This document shows, in pieces, positions 1 through 11,224 of a DNA stretch of 64,000 nt. Source of the stretch: Gymnothorax reevesii (lineage: Eukaryota; Chordata; Actinopteri; Anguilliformes; Muraenidae); assembly GCA_029721435.1 (NCBI GenBank), contig CM056576.1:63445876-63509875 (forward strand), given 5' to 3'. Under the pieces are notes generated by a model, which was not told where the DNA came from, did not search any database, and saw only the letters and a list, made by a program, of their open reading frames with translations. Every line of letters begins with the position of its first letter. The first letter of the stretch is position 1. A program made the translations under genes and the position numbers.

Positions 1-413
1 AAGCAACTGCCAATTGTTAAAAATCCACCTGGAGGAGGGTGTGTGTCAATTTTGAATACATACACAATGACTAAGATGGTTCAAGTAGTAAAAGAAACTC
101 CAAGGATCTGCGGATATTAACAAGCACTTGGAGAGCGCATACTGCAGCCATGGCGCAACAGTCCCCCACATGCCTGGGGCACATACTAGTAGCGTAATTA
201 TGTACCAACACACAAGTAAACAAAAAATTCTTGCATCGAGAATTTATTCCGGATCACCCCCAAAATGAAATCTACTCCGAGCTGGGCCAAGACTTCTCTG
301 ACGAAAATTTCAATAGAATATGTCCATTACTTTTTCTGTCATGTTGATGAACCAAGGTAAAAATATAACCACCTTGGCAGAGGTAATAAATGGAATGGTA
401 TGCATTATTGAAC
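1..413. other. intron, nothing recognised
   Basis: Non-coding AT-rich sequence at the window edge, presumed to be intron upstream of the first visible efr3b exon. I saw no gene, repeat pair or terminal inverted repeat here. Confidence 0.5.
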
Positions 414-1556
414 GGGTTTGGCAGGCGTTTTAATGAAAGGAGCGCAATTGCGCGGACACGCCTTTGTGTTCCTAAAATTGCATTTTAGCTGCGCAAATAA
501 ATGTGCTTGTATCCATCAAAAACATTTCATTTTTGTGCACCTAGCAATCCGAACTCCGGCACCATTAGACAATATTTCCAGACTCTTTTGCATAGCACAC
601 AATGACTCATGAGTAACAGTATGGACGTAGTGTTTCTGATTGGTGGATTCCCAGCCGTGTAAGACTTCTTCAACCAATGGAACTGCGCTTTGCCTCAACC
701 AGTAAAAATAGCAGAGCAGACTGGGCATATCGCCCAGCTGTCCGCCAGTAATCGATGTGGAAACTAAGGGCATAAAACCCGTAAAAATTGTCAAAAAAAA
801 GACAGGAAGAAGTGAGTTCCAGAAGTAAGCGTCCTTTTATCTATCGTAAGAAAGTTTTCATTGCCGAATTTTGGTTGTTTTGACCATAAAACTTGGCATA
901 ATCTATCTAGCAATCCTGCAAATTATTGCAGCCAGGCTCGGGTCACTTCTCATCTGCAGTTTTTAACCATGATTTGATCAATAAATTACTAGGGATGTCC
1001 CCTAAGAACGCATATCTCAGTCGACCAACAGTCGACTGTTTTCAATCGTTCGAAATCTTTGAACTCCGTTCAGAGCCTTTGCAGATTCTGCAGTTAGACT
1101 TTAGAGGTTGAAGTATGACTACACCTCAGACTGATGCCTGTATTTGACCTCACCATAAAAAAATTCCACTTTGTAGGTTATTTTTTATTTAATAGACTTA
1201 GTTCATCTCATTTTTGTTAATGAGAATTTAAGTCACAGTATCGTTTTTATTGTTAGCTGTGGCAATCATGAAGCTGAAAATTCTCATGGACTCCGATAGT
1301 GTCTCTCAAATAGACACTGGAAGTAACATTAAATATAGAATTGGGTTTAATCAGAGTTATGTTTTTTGCATTTTTAATGTTAATTGTTCAAATTTTATTT
1401 CTTGGGTTTTTAATTCATGCTTATAGAAAACTGCTACATTACAGACCATCCCAAAAGGCTACTGCAATGGATACCTTGTTTTTCCTCATGATTTGAAACC
1501 ACTTTACCGAACAAACCAGTGGAAGCTCACTTTGTGTCGAAAACTTTAAGTATATA
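414..1556 (+). repeat. dispersed repeat R, copy 1
   Basis: This stretch shares several long collinear blocks with 24160-25690. Examples are the block around tttcattgccgaattttggt at about 867 and 24533, the block around cgaaaattctcatggactcc near 1275 and 25403, and the block near 1440 and 25570. Copy 1 is shorter and diverged by many small differences and gaps. Short antisense open frames (516-794) are not conserved with the second copy and are probably not genes. No terminal inverted repeat was found, so its class is unknown. Confidence 0.65.
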
Positions 1557-1748
1557 TTAGGGTTGGGTGATATGACGTTAAATTTATATCGTGGTATTTT
1601 TTTTTCTTTCATTTTCGCGGTGACAGTATTATATCATGGTATTACAAAAATAAAAAGGATACAGAACTCAAAATGTGATTCTACCTCTTTTGACTCTACT
1701 GGAAATGTGGTAGAACATATCCTAAGAAAGAGCCAATAAACAGTATTG
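1557..1748. mobile_element. hAT-like terminal fragment (uncertain)
   Basis: The start, tagggttgggtgatatgacg, resembles the TAGGGCTGGGCGATA end seen in reverse at 48528-48545 and known from vertebrate hAT-type repeats. The stretch is cut on its right by fold-back element A. No partner terminus was identified. Confidence 0.35.
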
Positions 1749-3767
1749 CAGAAGCCAAATCTGGCTATTTAAGTGTTTACTTATTTAAGGCTTTATAATT
1801 CATGATTGCAGCTTCTCAGACAGGAAAGGAATGGCTCAATTGAGCCAGGACACTTTGAAACATTTAAATTCCTTCGTATTTCAGCTTATTTTCATGATTT
1901 TGTTTGAGAAAAAGGGCTTGCAAACATCAAAAATCTTCATGAAAAAGCCCTCGTGAAGCTTCTCCGGTAACATTGTATTGATTGGCTCGTTTCTTATCCA
2001 ATTCCCGAGTGTTTAAACATTTTAGAGTAAGTGAAAAACATTGATTGGACAAACACAGAGCATACAAACCTATGCGTATCAGCAGGCTTGGTTGTATCCT
2101 GTCTACGTTGCGCACATTATGCGGCAGAAATAGACGCGATTTATGGAAAAAAGGCTCGAAAAACTGGCCTTGAAGTGTTCAGTTACTTTTACAGGATTTA
2201 AATGAGATAAGGATATGGTCAATTGGAATTATTTCGAATGAAACAGGACCGGAGGGTTCATGCTACTGAATACATTGGTCTCTGGAGGAGGGATTCATGA
2301 AAAAGGTTCGGCTGCTACTTGTGTTTTTTTGTTTTGGAATGTACACTGTACTCAAAGTCGAATGTCGTGGTTTTTTTTCTGTTTAAAACGCGAACTGCCC
2401 ATGCATTTGGGTGGACCCCCTGGTACACTCATTGCACGGTTCTGTTGAATCCAGGGAGGCAATAAATTGTTTGATATTCCCTGAAAGTGGAGTGTCTGTT
2501 CTGTTAAAATAAGGTATATTTCAGAATTCCGATATTACTGAGTTAGTGAGTTGTACTTGTTCCTTATTGTTGAAATGAGTTTGTGAGCTTAGAAGAGAGG
2601 ACTGGTAGCTTCCATTACAGGGTGAATGTTCTGACCGTTCAATAAGCAGTTTAGTTAATGCGTGTTTGTGCTGGCTTGGGGGACTTTGAAGAAAAATGGC
2701 CAAAACTCTAAACTTAAATCCGGAGAAAAGGCATATTTTGTGTTTGGAGAGGTTACTGGTGACCACTGATGTCCAACTGCACTGATATTGATAAATTCAT
2801 ACTAAACTCAGCCAGAAAATCATTTGTTCGTATTAAAGTTCATGCCTTAAAACTTAATTTGTGTTAAATACTTGATTTTTTATGATTTGACAGTCCATCA
2901 TTTTGAGACTTTGGGGAGACACTTTGATAGCTGTATAATTTGGCTAATAGCATGTAGGTCATCTAGAATGTATTGTTGAAGATGAATTGTATTTGTTGTC
3001 AAGGAGTTTATGATTCCAGGAATGTATAGTTTTAAGCCCCAGCAGTTTTTCAATCCTCAGAATTATTATTTTTTTTGCAGTTTCAATGGTGAATTCTCAT
3101 GAAGATTGTAATGTGAAAAGAATTCACCTTTATTTTGTTAAGCCCAGTCTGGAGCTAGGTTTGGGCATGTCCTGGGAATGTCTGAGACGGAAAGTCCCAG
3201 AGAATAAAAAAAAAGTCTGAAAGGTGGGAGGGGGCTGCAAAAGAGTATATAAGGAGAGAAATCGAGAGAGTAAAGTAGTAGGAGAAATTGCAAGGAGAAG
3301 AATACATTTGACCTGACCTGCCACTCTTTTTAAGACCTGTGAAGTTTTTTTGTTGATTTTTGCCTGTGTTGGAGCATTTCCCTGTCCCAGGAAATCACCA
3401 AGTAACCCCACCAAAGGGACTGTAGATATTTTTTTTTTCTTGTATATTATCAATCTTGGTCAGTAGTATAAATTGTAGGTTAGTGTTGGTCTTTGTTTAA
3501 TTAAATCTGTTTGGGTTTTAAAATTTTGTCTGTCATCCCTTGCTGTCGTAAATGTCGTCATAAATTGGGGCCATAACAAGATTTTTTTTATGTTTGCAGC
3601 TCATTTTCTCTACCAAAATCATGAAAATAAACTGAAATACAATGCAATTCTAAATGCTGTAAGTGTCTTTTCTGAGTTGAGCCACATTTTTCCTCTTTAT
3701 GAAGCTTAAATCTTGAATTACAATGCATTAAATTGGGTAACCCATAAATAGCCAAATTTGGCTTCTG
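1749..3767 (-). mobile_element. Fold-back element A, copy 1 (long terminal inverted repeats)
   Basis: The two ends are inverted copies of one another: 1749-1910 begins CAGAAGCCAAATCTGGCTAT, and the reverse complement of 3588-3767 begins CAGAAGCCAAATTTGGCTAT. The arms are about 160-180 bp. A second copy in the opposite orientation lies at 49408-54390 and matches the interior collinearly over 1920-3100. No credible coding sequence is present, so this looks like a non-autonomous DNA transposon. It carries a solo LTR (3107-3578) absent from the other copy. A clear target duplication was not found. Confidence 0.7.
3107..3578 (+). mobile_element. Solo LTR inside element A
   Basis: A 472-bp block starts TGTAATGTG and ends GGCCATAACA, so it has TG...CA ends. 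It is flanked by the direct repeat agat (3103-3106 and 3579-3582). Copy 2 of element A at about 49590 reads straight through the site, giving an empty-site comparison. A TATA-like tatataagga lies near 3247. The downstream half is T-rich with attaaa near 3500, as expected for a polyadenylation region. There is no internal retrotransposon sequence next to it. Superfamily (gypsy or other) cannot be settled without a database. Confidence 0.78.
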
Positions 3768-4700
3768 CACAAAGGGGTTAAGTACTGTAACGAAATACAT
3801 GTACTTCGTTACTATGCACCTCTGTACAAAACATAGAACATGAACGGATGGAGGCGAAAAGTCAGAACAGCGGTGGCACTTGTGAGTTATGTTACTTGTG
3901 ATTAAAAAAAAAGTAAAAAAAAAAACAGTATTCCAATAAGAATCACAACGTTATTAAACATATAAAAAGTAAAATAAACTTGCCTGAGACTTGACAGTGG
4001 TCACAAAACCACAAAACAAACGCTGATTGTTGACAGACTTTACTGGAACCGCCGACTGTGGCATTGGCGAATGTACATAACGCAAACTTGATGGACGGAC
4101 ACGATACATCTTTCACTCACAGTGGACTTGCATTGAGGAATCACCAGCAGAAGGATTTACGTTAAGTTTTTCCCAGAAAGGCAGTTGTATTTAAGAGCGC
4201 AATGATAGTATGAAACCTGTACTTCACGACAAGAACCTGAGGTGTACGTACATAACGGTCGGACACAAAATTTGGGGTTGACATATTTTGCTGTAGATAA
4301 GCATATTTTGGTCTTTTGAGCCCCTAAAATGATATTTATGGCATTACTCAGAAAAAGTGGATATAGCCCACTTTTGTCAATGAGTTAATTTTTTCACAGG
4401 ATTGCGTTCTCCAAAATTTACATCCGAAGCCAGACACAAAGGTTATGTACGTTTCACTTCAGTTCATGCAACAGTGTACAAATATTTTGAGACGAGGACA
4501 CACAAGAAAACACATGTAGACCAATATGAGATACCATTTTTTAATTTCAATTAAAAGAACGAGACCGAAACATTAGCAAAATACTTTAAATTTCAAACAA
4601 AAGTACACATACTTCTCATGCAACATTTCAATGTACGCATTTGGGCATTTTTATCAAGTGAAAGCTGAGCTTGAGTCAAATAAAACACAAACAGCCTTAT
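3768..4700. other. intron, nothing recognised
   Basis: AT-rich non-coding sequence with short A runs near 3905-3925. I found no reading frame of interest and no partner repeat. Confidence 0.45.
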
Positions 4701-5566
4701 GGGGGCCAGTCTGGTAAAATACAGTGAAATGCAAGCTGATTAAGAATTCTGAATAAATCATTACTTGATTAAGTAAACTCCAATAAACCATATATTTCTG
4801 GAAAGCTGAGACAATCGAGCATCTGAATCTTCTTGAGAAATGTATTTATCTAATTAAATATGCAAATTAGATGCACATTTCTCAGGGACATGAATATTCT
4901 AAATGTATTGTAGTGCTTGTTCTTTGTACTATTACAGTAATTGTACTTCCAGTATCAAGGCACTTTTATGTGATTTAATAGTATACGGTATTCACAACAA
5001 TCCTATGGCACCGTTCGTATAATTTTATAATTTACATATAATTATAATATTTCAAAGAAAAAACAAGAAATTAGAATTTTTTTGTTTTGTTAATTTTGCT
5101 TATGAGGCATGTATGTGCAAAAACCATCATAGGATTGTTTGTTGTATGAAAACAAATCTTACTGCCAATTTTGAAGTAAGTCTGATGAATATTTTTTAAG
5201 TTATAGCAATTTTTGTCCAAAATTTATAATTCTGAGATAATTAGCATTTTGTAAAGGAAATAATAATTGACCCAGCTTGGCCAATAGATGGCAGCAAACA
5301 CATTAGTGCCCTCTCAGTGACATCTAGTGGTCCACTGCAAAACTAAAAAAATGGTCAATTTTGCCTTTTTTTTTTCCCCCATAATTTTGGACCAAAATTA
5401 TCCACTTCCAGTCTTATCCTGATATTTTTTTTTTGCCCTAAAATACAATCAAATACTAAAAATATCATGAAAACATCAATGAAATGTTAAAGAGTATAAA
5501 TCACTGTATCAATTAAATACTAAAAACAAAAATTGAGAATTTTTTTTTTATACCGGACTGGCCCCC
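4701..5566. mobile_element. Inverted-repeat element I (MITE-like, 866 bp)
   Basis: The left end reads GGGGGCCAGTCTGGTAAAAT. The reverse complement of the right end reads GGGGGCCAGTCCGGTATAAA. TTA lies just outside each end (cTTAt on the left, TTAa on the right), which would suit a 3-bp TTA duplication of the Harbinger type, though one extra base on the left makes this uncertain. The interior is very AT-rich and has no open frame. Confidence 0.6.
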
Positions 5567-6534
5567 TTAAATAATGGTTTGTTAAGCTTCTTCACACTAT
5601 ATCCGTCAAAGAAAATTGGCGATAGTACAAATTGGTGATAGAACACTGATCTGAGCTGTGCACATATCCTTGTGATGCAGTTGTTGCTTGTCACCTCCCA
5701 TCTGTATGAGCAGGTGACAAATTAAAATCTTGGATCTTGAATCTTTCTCTTTCACAGTTTACCAGCAGTGTTAAAAGATATGCAAGGCAACAAACACTTG
5801 CGAAAATTGACTGCAGACCATTTTTCAGGAGCAGTTGTTGAGGGGACTTATCACGCTTTCTCAGTACAAAGTAGCCTGTCAGAATTGTTTAATTTCATCA
5901 GTGAAGGTCTGATCTAATGCCAATTTGAAGTGTTGTGGGTATCCGTGTGTTCAGAAACATTGGTCAAATCTTAGAATTTCATGTTCAATAGAATCCTAAA
6001 CATGTCATCGATGTTAATGGTTTTTTTAAAGGAGCATACTTTGCTGTCCATGCCCACATTTTGGGCTGAGGCTGGACCCTTGCCTTGCAAGTTACGAAAT
6101 GCAGAGTCTCCTCGCTTCGTCAGGACAATGCAAGCTTCTTTGGTAATTTCACCCCATGACACCACGCAGATTCCTTGTAAAGCCACCCTGATTGTGGGTT
6201 ATTGCAGCTGCTGCTATCATCAAGGTTACACTCAGACTGAGGTCGCTGAGGTTTGCCGGTAACGGAGCTCGCGGTAGCAGCTCAATTTTCTTGCTGTCTT
6301 GGTTTGTCACAGGGCCGACGCCCTCTTTTTTTTTTTTTTTTTTCTTGGGAGAGCAAAGACAGTTCACAGCTCTCTTCCTAAGCACGTGCCTGATAGCTAC
6401 TGCTTCTGTACACTCCTAGCTTAAAACTTAGCAAGCTCAGAACAAGGGCGGAGGAAACCTGATTATTTGCAAGTTAAAAATTTTACTGAGAGCGCCTGAC
6501 TGGCCAGTAGGAGGTGCTTGAGCAACAACCACTG
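5567..6534. other. intron with a poly-T run
   Basis: Non-coding sequence. A pure T run of about 18 occupies roughly 6327-6345 and may be length-polymorphic. The overlapping short frames on both strands (5971-6419) show no recognisable protein. Confidence 0.5.
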
Positions 6535-6712
6535 CAATTACCCAGACCGGCCCCCCCTCTTGTTTTCTTGGCACCGCAGAGTCAATCGTGCGCAGCTCTG
6601 AAACGGCTACCGGCAACAGCGGGCACTGACACGGCTCAGATTCAAACCAAAGGTGCCAGTATTAATGGAGTGCACTGTAAACCAACCCCACTAGACCATG
6701 ACGCTGCGGGGT
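6535..6712 (-). mobile_element. candidate tRNA-derived SINE
   Basis: On the minus strand, an A-box-like tggtctagtgg (about 6689-6699) is followed about 40 bp later by a B-box-like ggtttgaatct (about 6639-6649). That spacing fits an RNA polymerase III internal promoter of a tRNA-derived SINE. The sequence that follows (gtttcagagctgcgcacgat) resembles SINE bodies of fish. No second copy was found in the window, and no flanking duplication was confirmed. Confidence 0.45.
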
Positions 6713-8308
6713 TTTATTCATGTGTGGACAAATATGGGGGCTTCGATCAAAAACTATTCAGCGAGATTACGATTCTTTTCAGTATTCAAATAATTAAAAA
6801 TAGAGGAACCACTAATACGTCTTAGTCTCATCCATATGAGCAGCCATTTCACATGGCAGCCACCACAAAGTTAAACCACAACATCAACTGCTCACAATAT
6901 TGAGTGCGGGACATTGCGCAAGACGGGTCTACCCTGTAACATGCATTTCTGACATGTAAATGCACGCAATCTATCCAATTTACATGTGAACATGTAAACA
7001 TGGCTATTATTTCATTGTTCATTCTAAATTTCATTGTTCATTCCATGTTTAATTTAGAGTTGAATCAGACATTGCTTCTTTTCCTCGATCTTACTTCCTC
7101 AGCTTTTCCCTGCAAATCCAATCACTGTTTCTAGCTGTAACACACACCCTCAAATACTGTTTGCAAAGGGAAAAAATTGGCAGTAAGGAGCATGCTGCTC
7201 ATGGTTGGCATTTTAAGTGGCAGATAGTTTAACTCCATCTGATAAAACAAATTTTTATAAAGACTGTGACAACCATAATCAAACACTCCTTCTTCAGCTA
7301 GATAAAGCAAATCAAGTGATTTGATACCGCTGTACCAGTGTTTTGATTCATCAGCCTTTCTTGGCCTTAGTGTAATAACCTTGTTTGGTGGCACTTGCCC
7401 ATTTTTGGCGCAATTCCACAGTGTTTCTCTGTGTAGAAATACTGAATGGAAATATGCCCAAAGGTTCTCAGACTTAGTGCCTACCCTGAGGTTCTTGCAG
7501 AGCAGCCTTGCTTCACATGTTCAGTTATTGTTTTGATTAAATGTGAGTGTTGTTGAAAGACTTGTTTGACTGAAGATGCAGTGCAAAAGAGGGGGGTCTT
7601 CCTTGTGCTTGGGGGAGTGGTCTCTCTCTGACCTCCACAGGAAATCTGATGTCACTGCATTATGCTTAGCATTCTTAATTAAACTCTTATTCCTCCTGGG
7701 TTCCGAAAAGCTATTTCACGAAAGCCATCAATGGCTTGAAAAGTAGCCTTTCTCTTGAGGCCTTCAATGCATGTTTGTTTGCTGGTGTTGCCTGATGGCT
7801 CTGTTGAATTGGTTCCTTTTAGTTCGTGTTTGGCCATTAGCTTGTCCTTTGCTTCCTCTGACTCATTTGAATGTTCTACAGACCTATGATTAAGTGTAGA
7901 CGCTCTGTTAGAATCACAGTATACACTAATGGTTCATTGTATGAGAACAGCGCTCATGATGGAGCATGATTTAGGAACTGAAAAACAAAGCACTGTTCAT
8001 TTGCATGGCTAATCAGCACTGAACCTCTGTATAAACCTGGATTTTAAAAATACCCAAGCAGATTAAGCGAAAGTAAAATTGTAACACCTGAAGATGAGTT
8101 CTTTGTGCATACTGGTAATAGCAATGGATAAAGTAAGCACATACCTGAACATTTGTTTGTGTGCTTGCTTATTTATGCTCTCATGTTTAATGTTAATCTC
8201 ATGTTAAATTTTAAATAGAAGTAGTGGCAGCTTTCAACAGCTTTGACAGTATTTTTTATGTTCCCACTGTATATATGGCTGGTGTTATATCGATACCTCA
8301 TGCAAGTA
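6713..8308. other. intron, nothing recognised
   Basis: Non-coding sequence. Short frames at 6849-7034, 7131-7394 and 7321-7536 overlap one another on opposite strands and resemble no known protein. Confidence 0.45.
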
Positions 8309-8494
8309 GGGCGTAAGTGACATTCTACAAATTTTACAGGAGGCGCAAAAAACTGCTCCGGCTAAATCTCTACCATTTGGATTAAAATTTCCATGGTGAA
8401 TGAGTGGATCATTAGGTGATATTGAAGCCTGAAAAAGATTGATTCCTAATCATGAGCCAATGAAGAGATAATTCAGATTATGTCACTTACCCCC
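8309..8494. mobile_element. Small inverted-repeat element J (186 bp)
   Basis: The left end GGGCGTAAGTGACATT and the reverse complement of the right end GGGGGTAAGTGACATA form an imperfect terminal inverted repeat. The body is AT-rich with no open frame. The target duplication is unclear. A MITE is the likely explanation. Confidence 0.45.
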
Positions 8495-9726
8495 TTTTAG
8501 CAGGAGTTGTGATGAAGAGTTAATTGAGAAACGCATCCTAAAAGGGCAACGCTCTGCTAACAGAAATGAGGGTGACCTTGTGAGAGTGCCCTCAGTTTGT
8601 TCAATGTTCGTAATTTCTCATTTCTAAATGCGCATAATAGTTTCTTGTTTCCCTAGTAAATGTTTTAAATGTTAGAAGCATGGATAAGAAATGGCAGGAA
8701 ATACATTTTGGTTTCCACTGTCAAAATTTTGAAGTATTTTCTAAAACAGCTGGTCTGTCTATACTGCATGAAATTGCTGTCAAACTGCAAAGAACTTGAC
8801 TTGAACATGCAAAAGTGAATCATCAGATCTAAAGATATACCATACACCCCAGTGGCAAAAAACAATGCAAGGTATTTCTGAATTAAGGTCACAATATCAC
8901 CTCTGTGCAGACACTGATATCTGAAGCCATAAACAACCGATAATACTACAAAGGATAATACAGTGTGCATTGACTGTGGGTGTACTGTATGTACAGTTTA
9001 TGATGGTACCAACTAGGTCTAGCAATATACAAATAAGATGCAAGAGGCAGATATGCCTGGACTTGCATGCATGTTGTTTGTTAAAGGGCCATTAACTACC
9101 ACTTAAGCGCATTTAGCATAAGGAATTGTTGCATAAGCCCTGCTGGCAAATAAGAAACATTGGTGGGAATACTTTATTTGCTGATGTACCTTTTTGAAAA
9201 AGGGTTTTGTCCCCTTTAGGATAAGAATTTAGACCTAAAATTTGGCCAGTTGATGGGTCCTTCACAAATGTTTCTTAAAAAAAGCAAAACACAATTTTTG
9301 CCCAAGATGTCACTTAAGCCCTTTTTGCATGAGGGCAGCGATATTGGGTTACCCTTCGTGTCCATCAGTTCGTCTGTACCGCCTGATGGGGATGTTCTGT
9401 ATCTACTTCTCTTCGAAAACCATCAAACAAAACTAATTGCACTGGTAAATGCATCTTAAAGAGACCATAAAGCTGTGTACCTCATACTTATTATTCAAAT
9501 TAGCATTTGTGGAGTGAGTGAGTGAGTAGTGGGGGCATATGTGTCCCATGGACACAATTTCTTGTTTTCATTATTTCGTTCTTTGCCCTCCTTAATTACC
9601 TTTGCTGTTTATATACTGGAGGAGATGGTGAATGGTACGTCAAAGCTTAGTTCAATGCAAAGCTCCTCTCAGAGAGTTGAGAGTTTGCACCATTTGACTG
9701 TTCCTCTGTTCCGTGTCTTGACGCAG
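8495..9726. other. intron upstream of first visible exon
   Basis: Non-coding sequence leading to a pyrimidine-rich tract and the acceptor at 9726. No repeats were recognised. Short frames at 8665-8970 and 9250-9459 have no family resemblance. Confidence 0.5.
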
Positions 9727-9854
9727 GATGGGCTGGTGAAGGCCAACATGGAGAAGCTGACCTTCTATGCCCTGTCTGCCCCAGAGAAGCTGGACAGGAT
9801 TGGAGCATACCTCTCAGAGAGGCTGTCTCGGGACGTGGCTCGCCACAGAAATGG
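9727..9854 (+). CDS. efr3b: efr3b internal exon (first visible exon)
   Basis: This exon encodes about 42 residues of an EFR3 protein, from DGLVKANMEK to RDVARHRN plus the first two bases of a glycine codon. EFR3 proteins are palmitoylated armadillo/HEAT-repeat scaffolds that recruit PI4KA with TTC7 and FAM126 to the plasma membrane for PI4P synthesis. The motif SAPEKLDRIGAYLSERLSRD is strongly conserved, and the wording (FYALSAPEKLDRIGAYLSERL) fits EFR3B better than EFR3A. A pyrimidine-rich tract and cag acceptor end at 9726, and a gtgaga donor starts at 9855. The open frame continues upstream to 9529, but that part shows no EFR3 similarity and is intron. The N-terminal exon with the start codon and cysteines is not in the window. 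A mobile element begins 36 bp after the donor. The exon call is firm; the paralogue label is slightly less so. Confidence 0.96.
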
Positions 9855-11224
9855 GTGAGATTTGGAAGGGATGCAGTGTCCGGACACTTCGGCCCGTATT
9901 CAGAAACGACACTCACACTCACCCTCCACTCACCATATAGTGAGTACGACTGAAATGTAACTGGAGTGTGAGAAAGTGATCGACCTACCACTAACCGAGA
10001 CAGCGGTCCCACTCCTCGCCAGTTGCTATTCACAAACGCCACTCGAGTATAACTGCAGGCATGCAAACTCCTCACCTTTCGGCGAAATTCGCCGTTTTGG
10101 GTTCGAAATGGGCCATGTACGCGAATCGCGCAGATCCGAGGAGGGGGGTTAGCGAGCGACTGAGCGAGCAGAACAGTGGACCGCAGAAAACTACATAGAC
10201 CTACATTACACTTGTCTCGTGAGAGCAAATGACTGACGAGATGCTCTAATTGAAGCGGCAATTTACACCAATTTACTTGGCGCCCCCTTCTTAATTTTTT
10301 TCTCATGGTGCCAGCCTGAAGCAATTTACCCACGAAAGAAATCAGCTTAAGGCCTCCATTGTGGAAATTAGAACCTGCGGCAAGGTAAGGCATAAACGAT
10401 ACAGTTATACATTTCTTAAAGTGATAGCCCATGAACAGCTTCATAAATCAGACGTCAATGTTGTCGTCAGATTAAGTCCTGCACTTGGAAGTTGCGCTGG
10501 TTTCGTTCGTGCCTACTGTGCTGTTCGTAATTCATTCTGCCATTAATAGGCTACACGGCACTTTATAATCCTGTAGAATGCTCCATTCACTTCCCAACAT
10601 TTTACTGTGACATTTCTTGATAACAGACCATTGTATAGCCTACAACAGGCTGCTGTGAAAGTGAAACAGAACGTTGCCATGAGGGTAAATTAACTAATCC
10701 GTAGAACGGAATTTAATCCTCGATATTTGACCGTCTCGCATAACGTTATCCTGGCCTATCAAATGAACTGCACAGTAGGTCTACCGACGTGATGTTTGAG
10801 AAAGTTTTAGCTAGACGAGCAAGCCTGTCTCTTCAACAACTTTTTTAAGAGTAGCTTAAACCTAAATAGGTCGCAGGCCATCTCCCTTGCATTTATAATT
10901 TCGAGGGAGACTCGTTTTTGGGAACAGATAAAAGGCTAAATAGGCCTACCTTCTCAGTCACGTATTTTATAGTTAGTCGCGACTCTCCGCCATGTGGCGA
11001 TGGGTGGTATTGCTTAGACCTTGCCCTGATGAGTAAAGCACATCTTGTTTTCTTGAATTAAAATAATAAATTATCAATAGCTATAGCTTTTTATGGTTAT
11101 TTTAAAACAATTGTGCAAACGTTTTAACCAGTATGATCAATGAAATTAGAGAAGTATGGAACTTAGTTAAGTTTAATGTAGGTTGATAAAGGCATGAAAA
11201 AATGCATAAGGTGTGCCTATTAAA

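Noticed and set aside
3130..3453. 107-codon minus-strand frame
   Set aside because: It lies antisense within the solo LTR and has no retroelement domain.
1..9726. Search for the upstream efr3b exon with the start codon
   Set aside because: No sequence resembling the cysteine-rich N-terminus or the following conserved segment was found.
9647..10444. 265-codon antisense open frame, the longest in the window
   Set aside because: It runs antisense through a conserved efr3b exon and into element E, and its protein resembles nothing known. The frame is open by chance over a GC-richer stretch.
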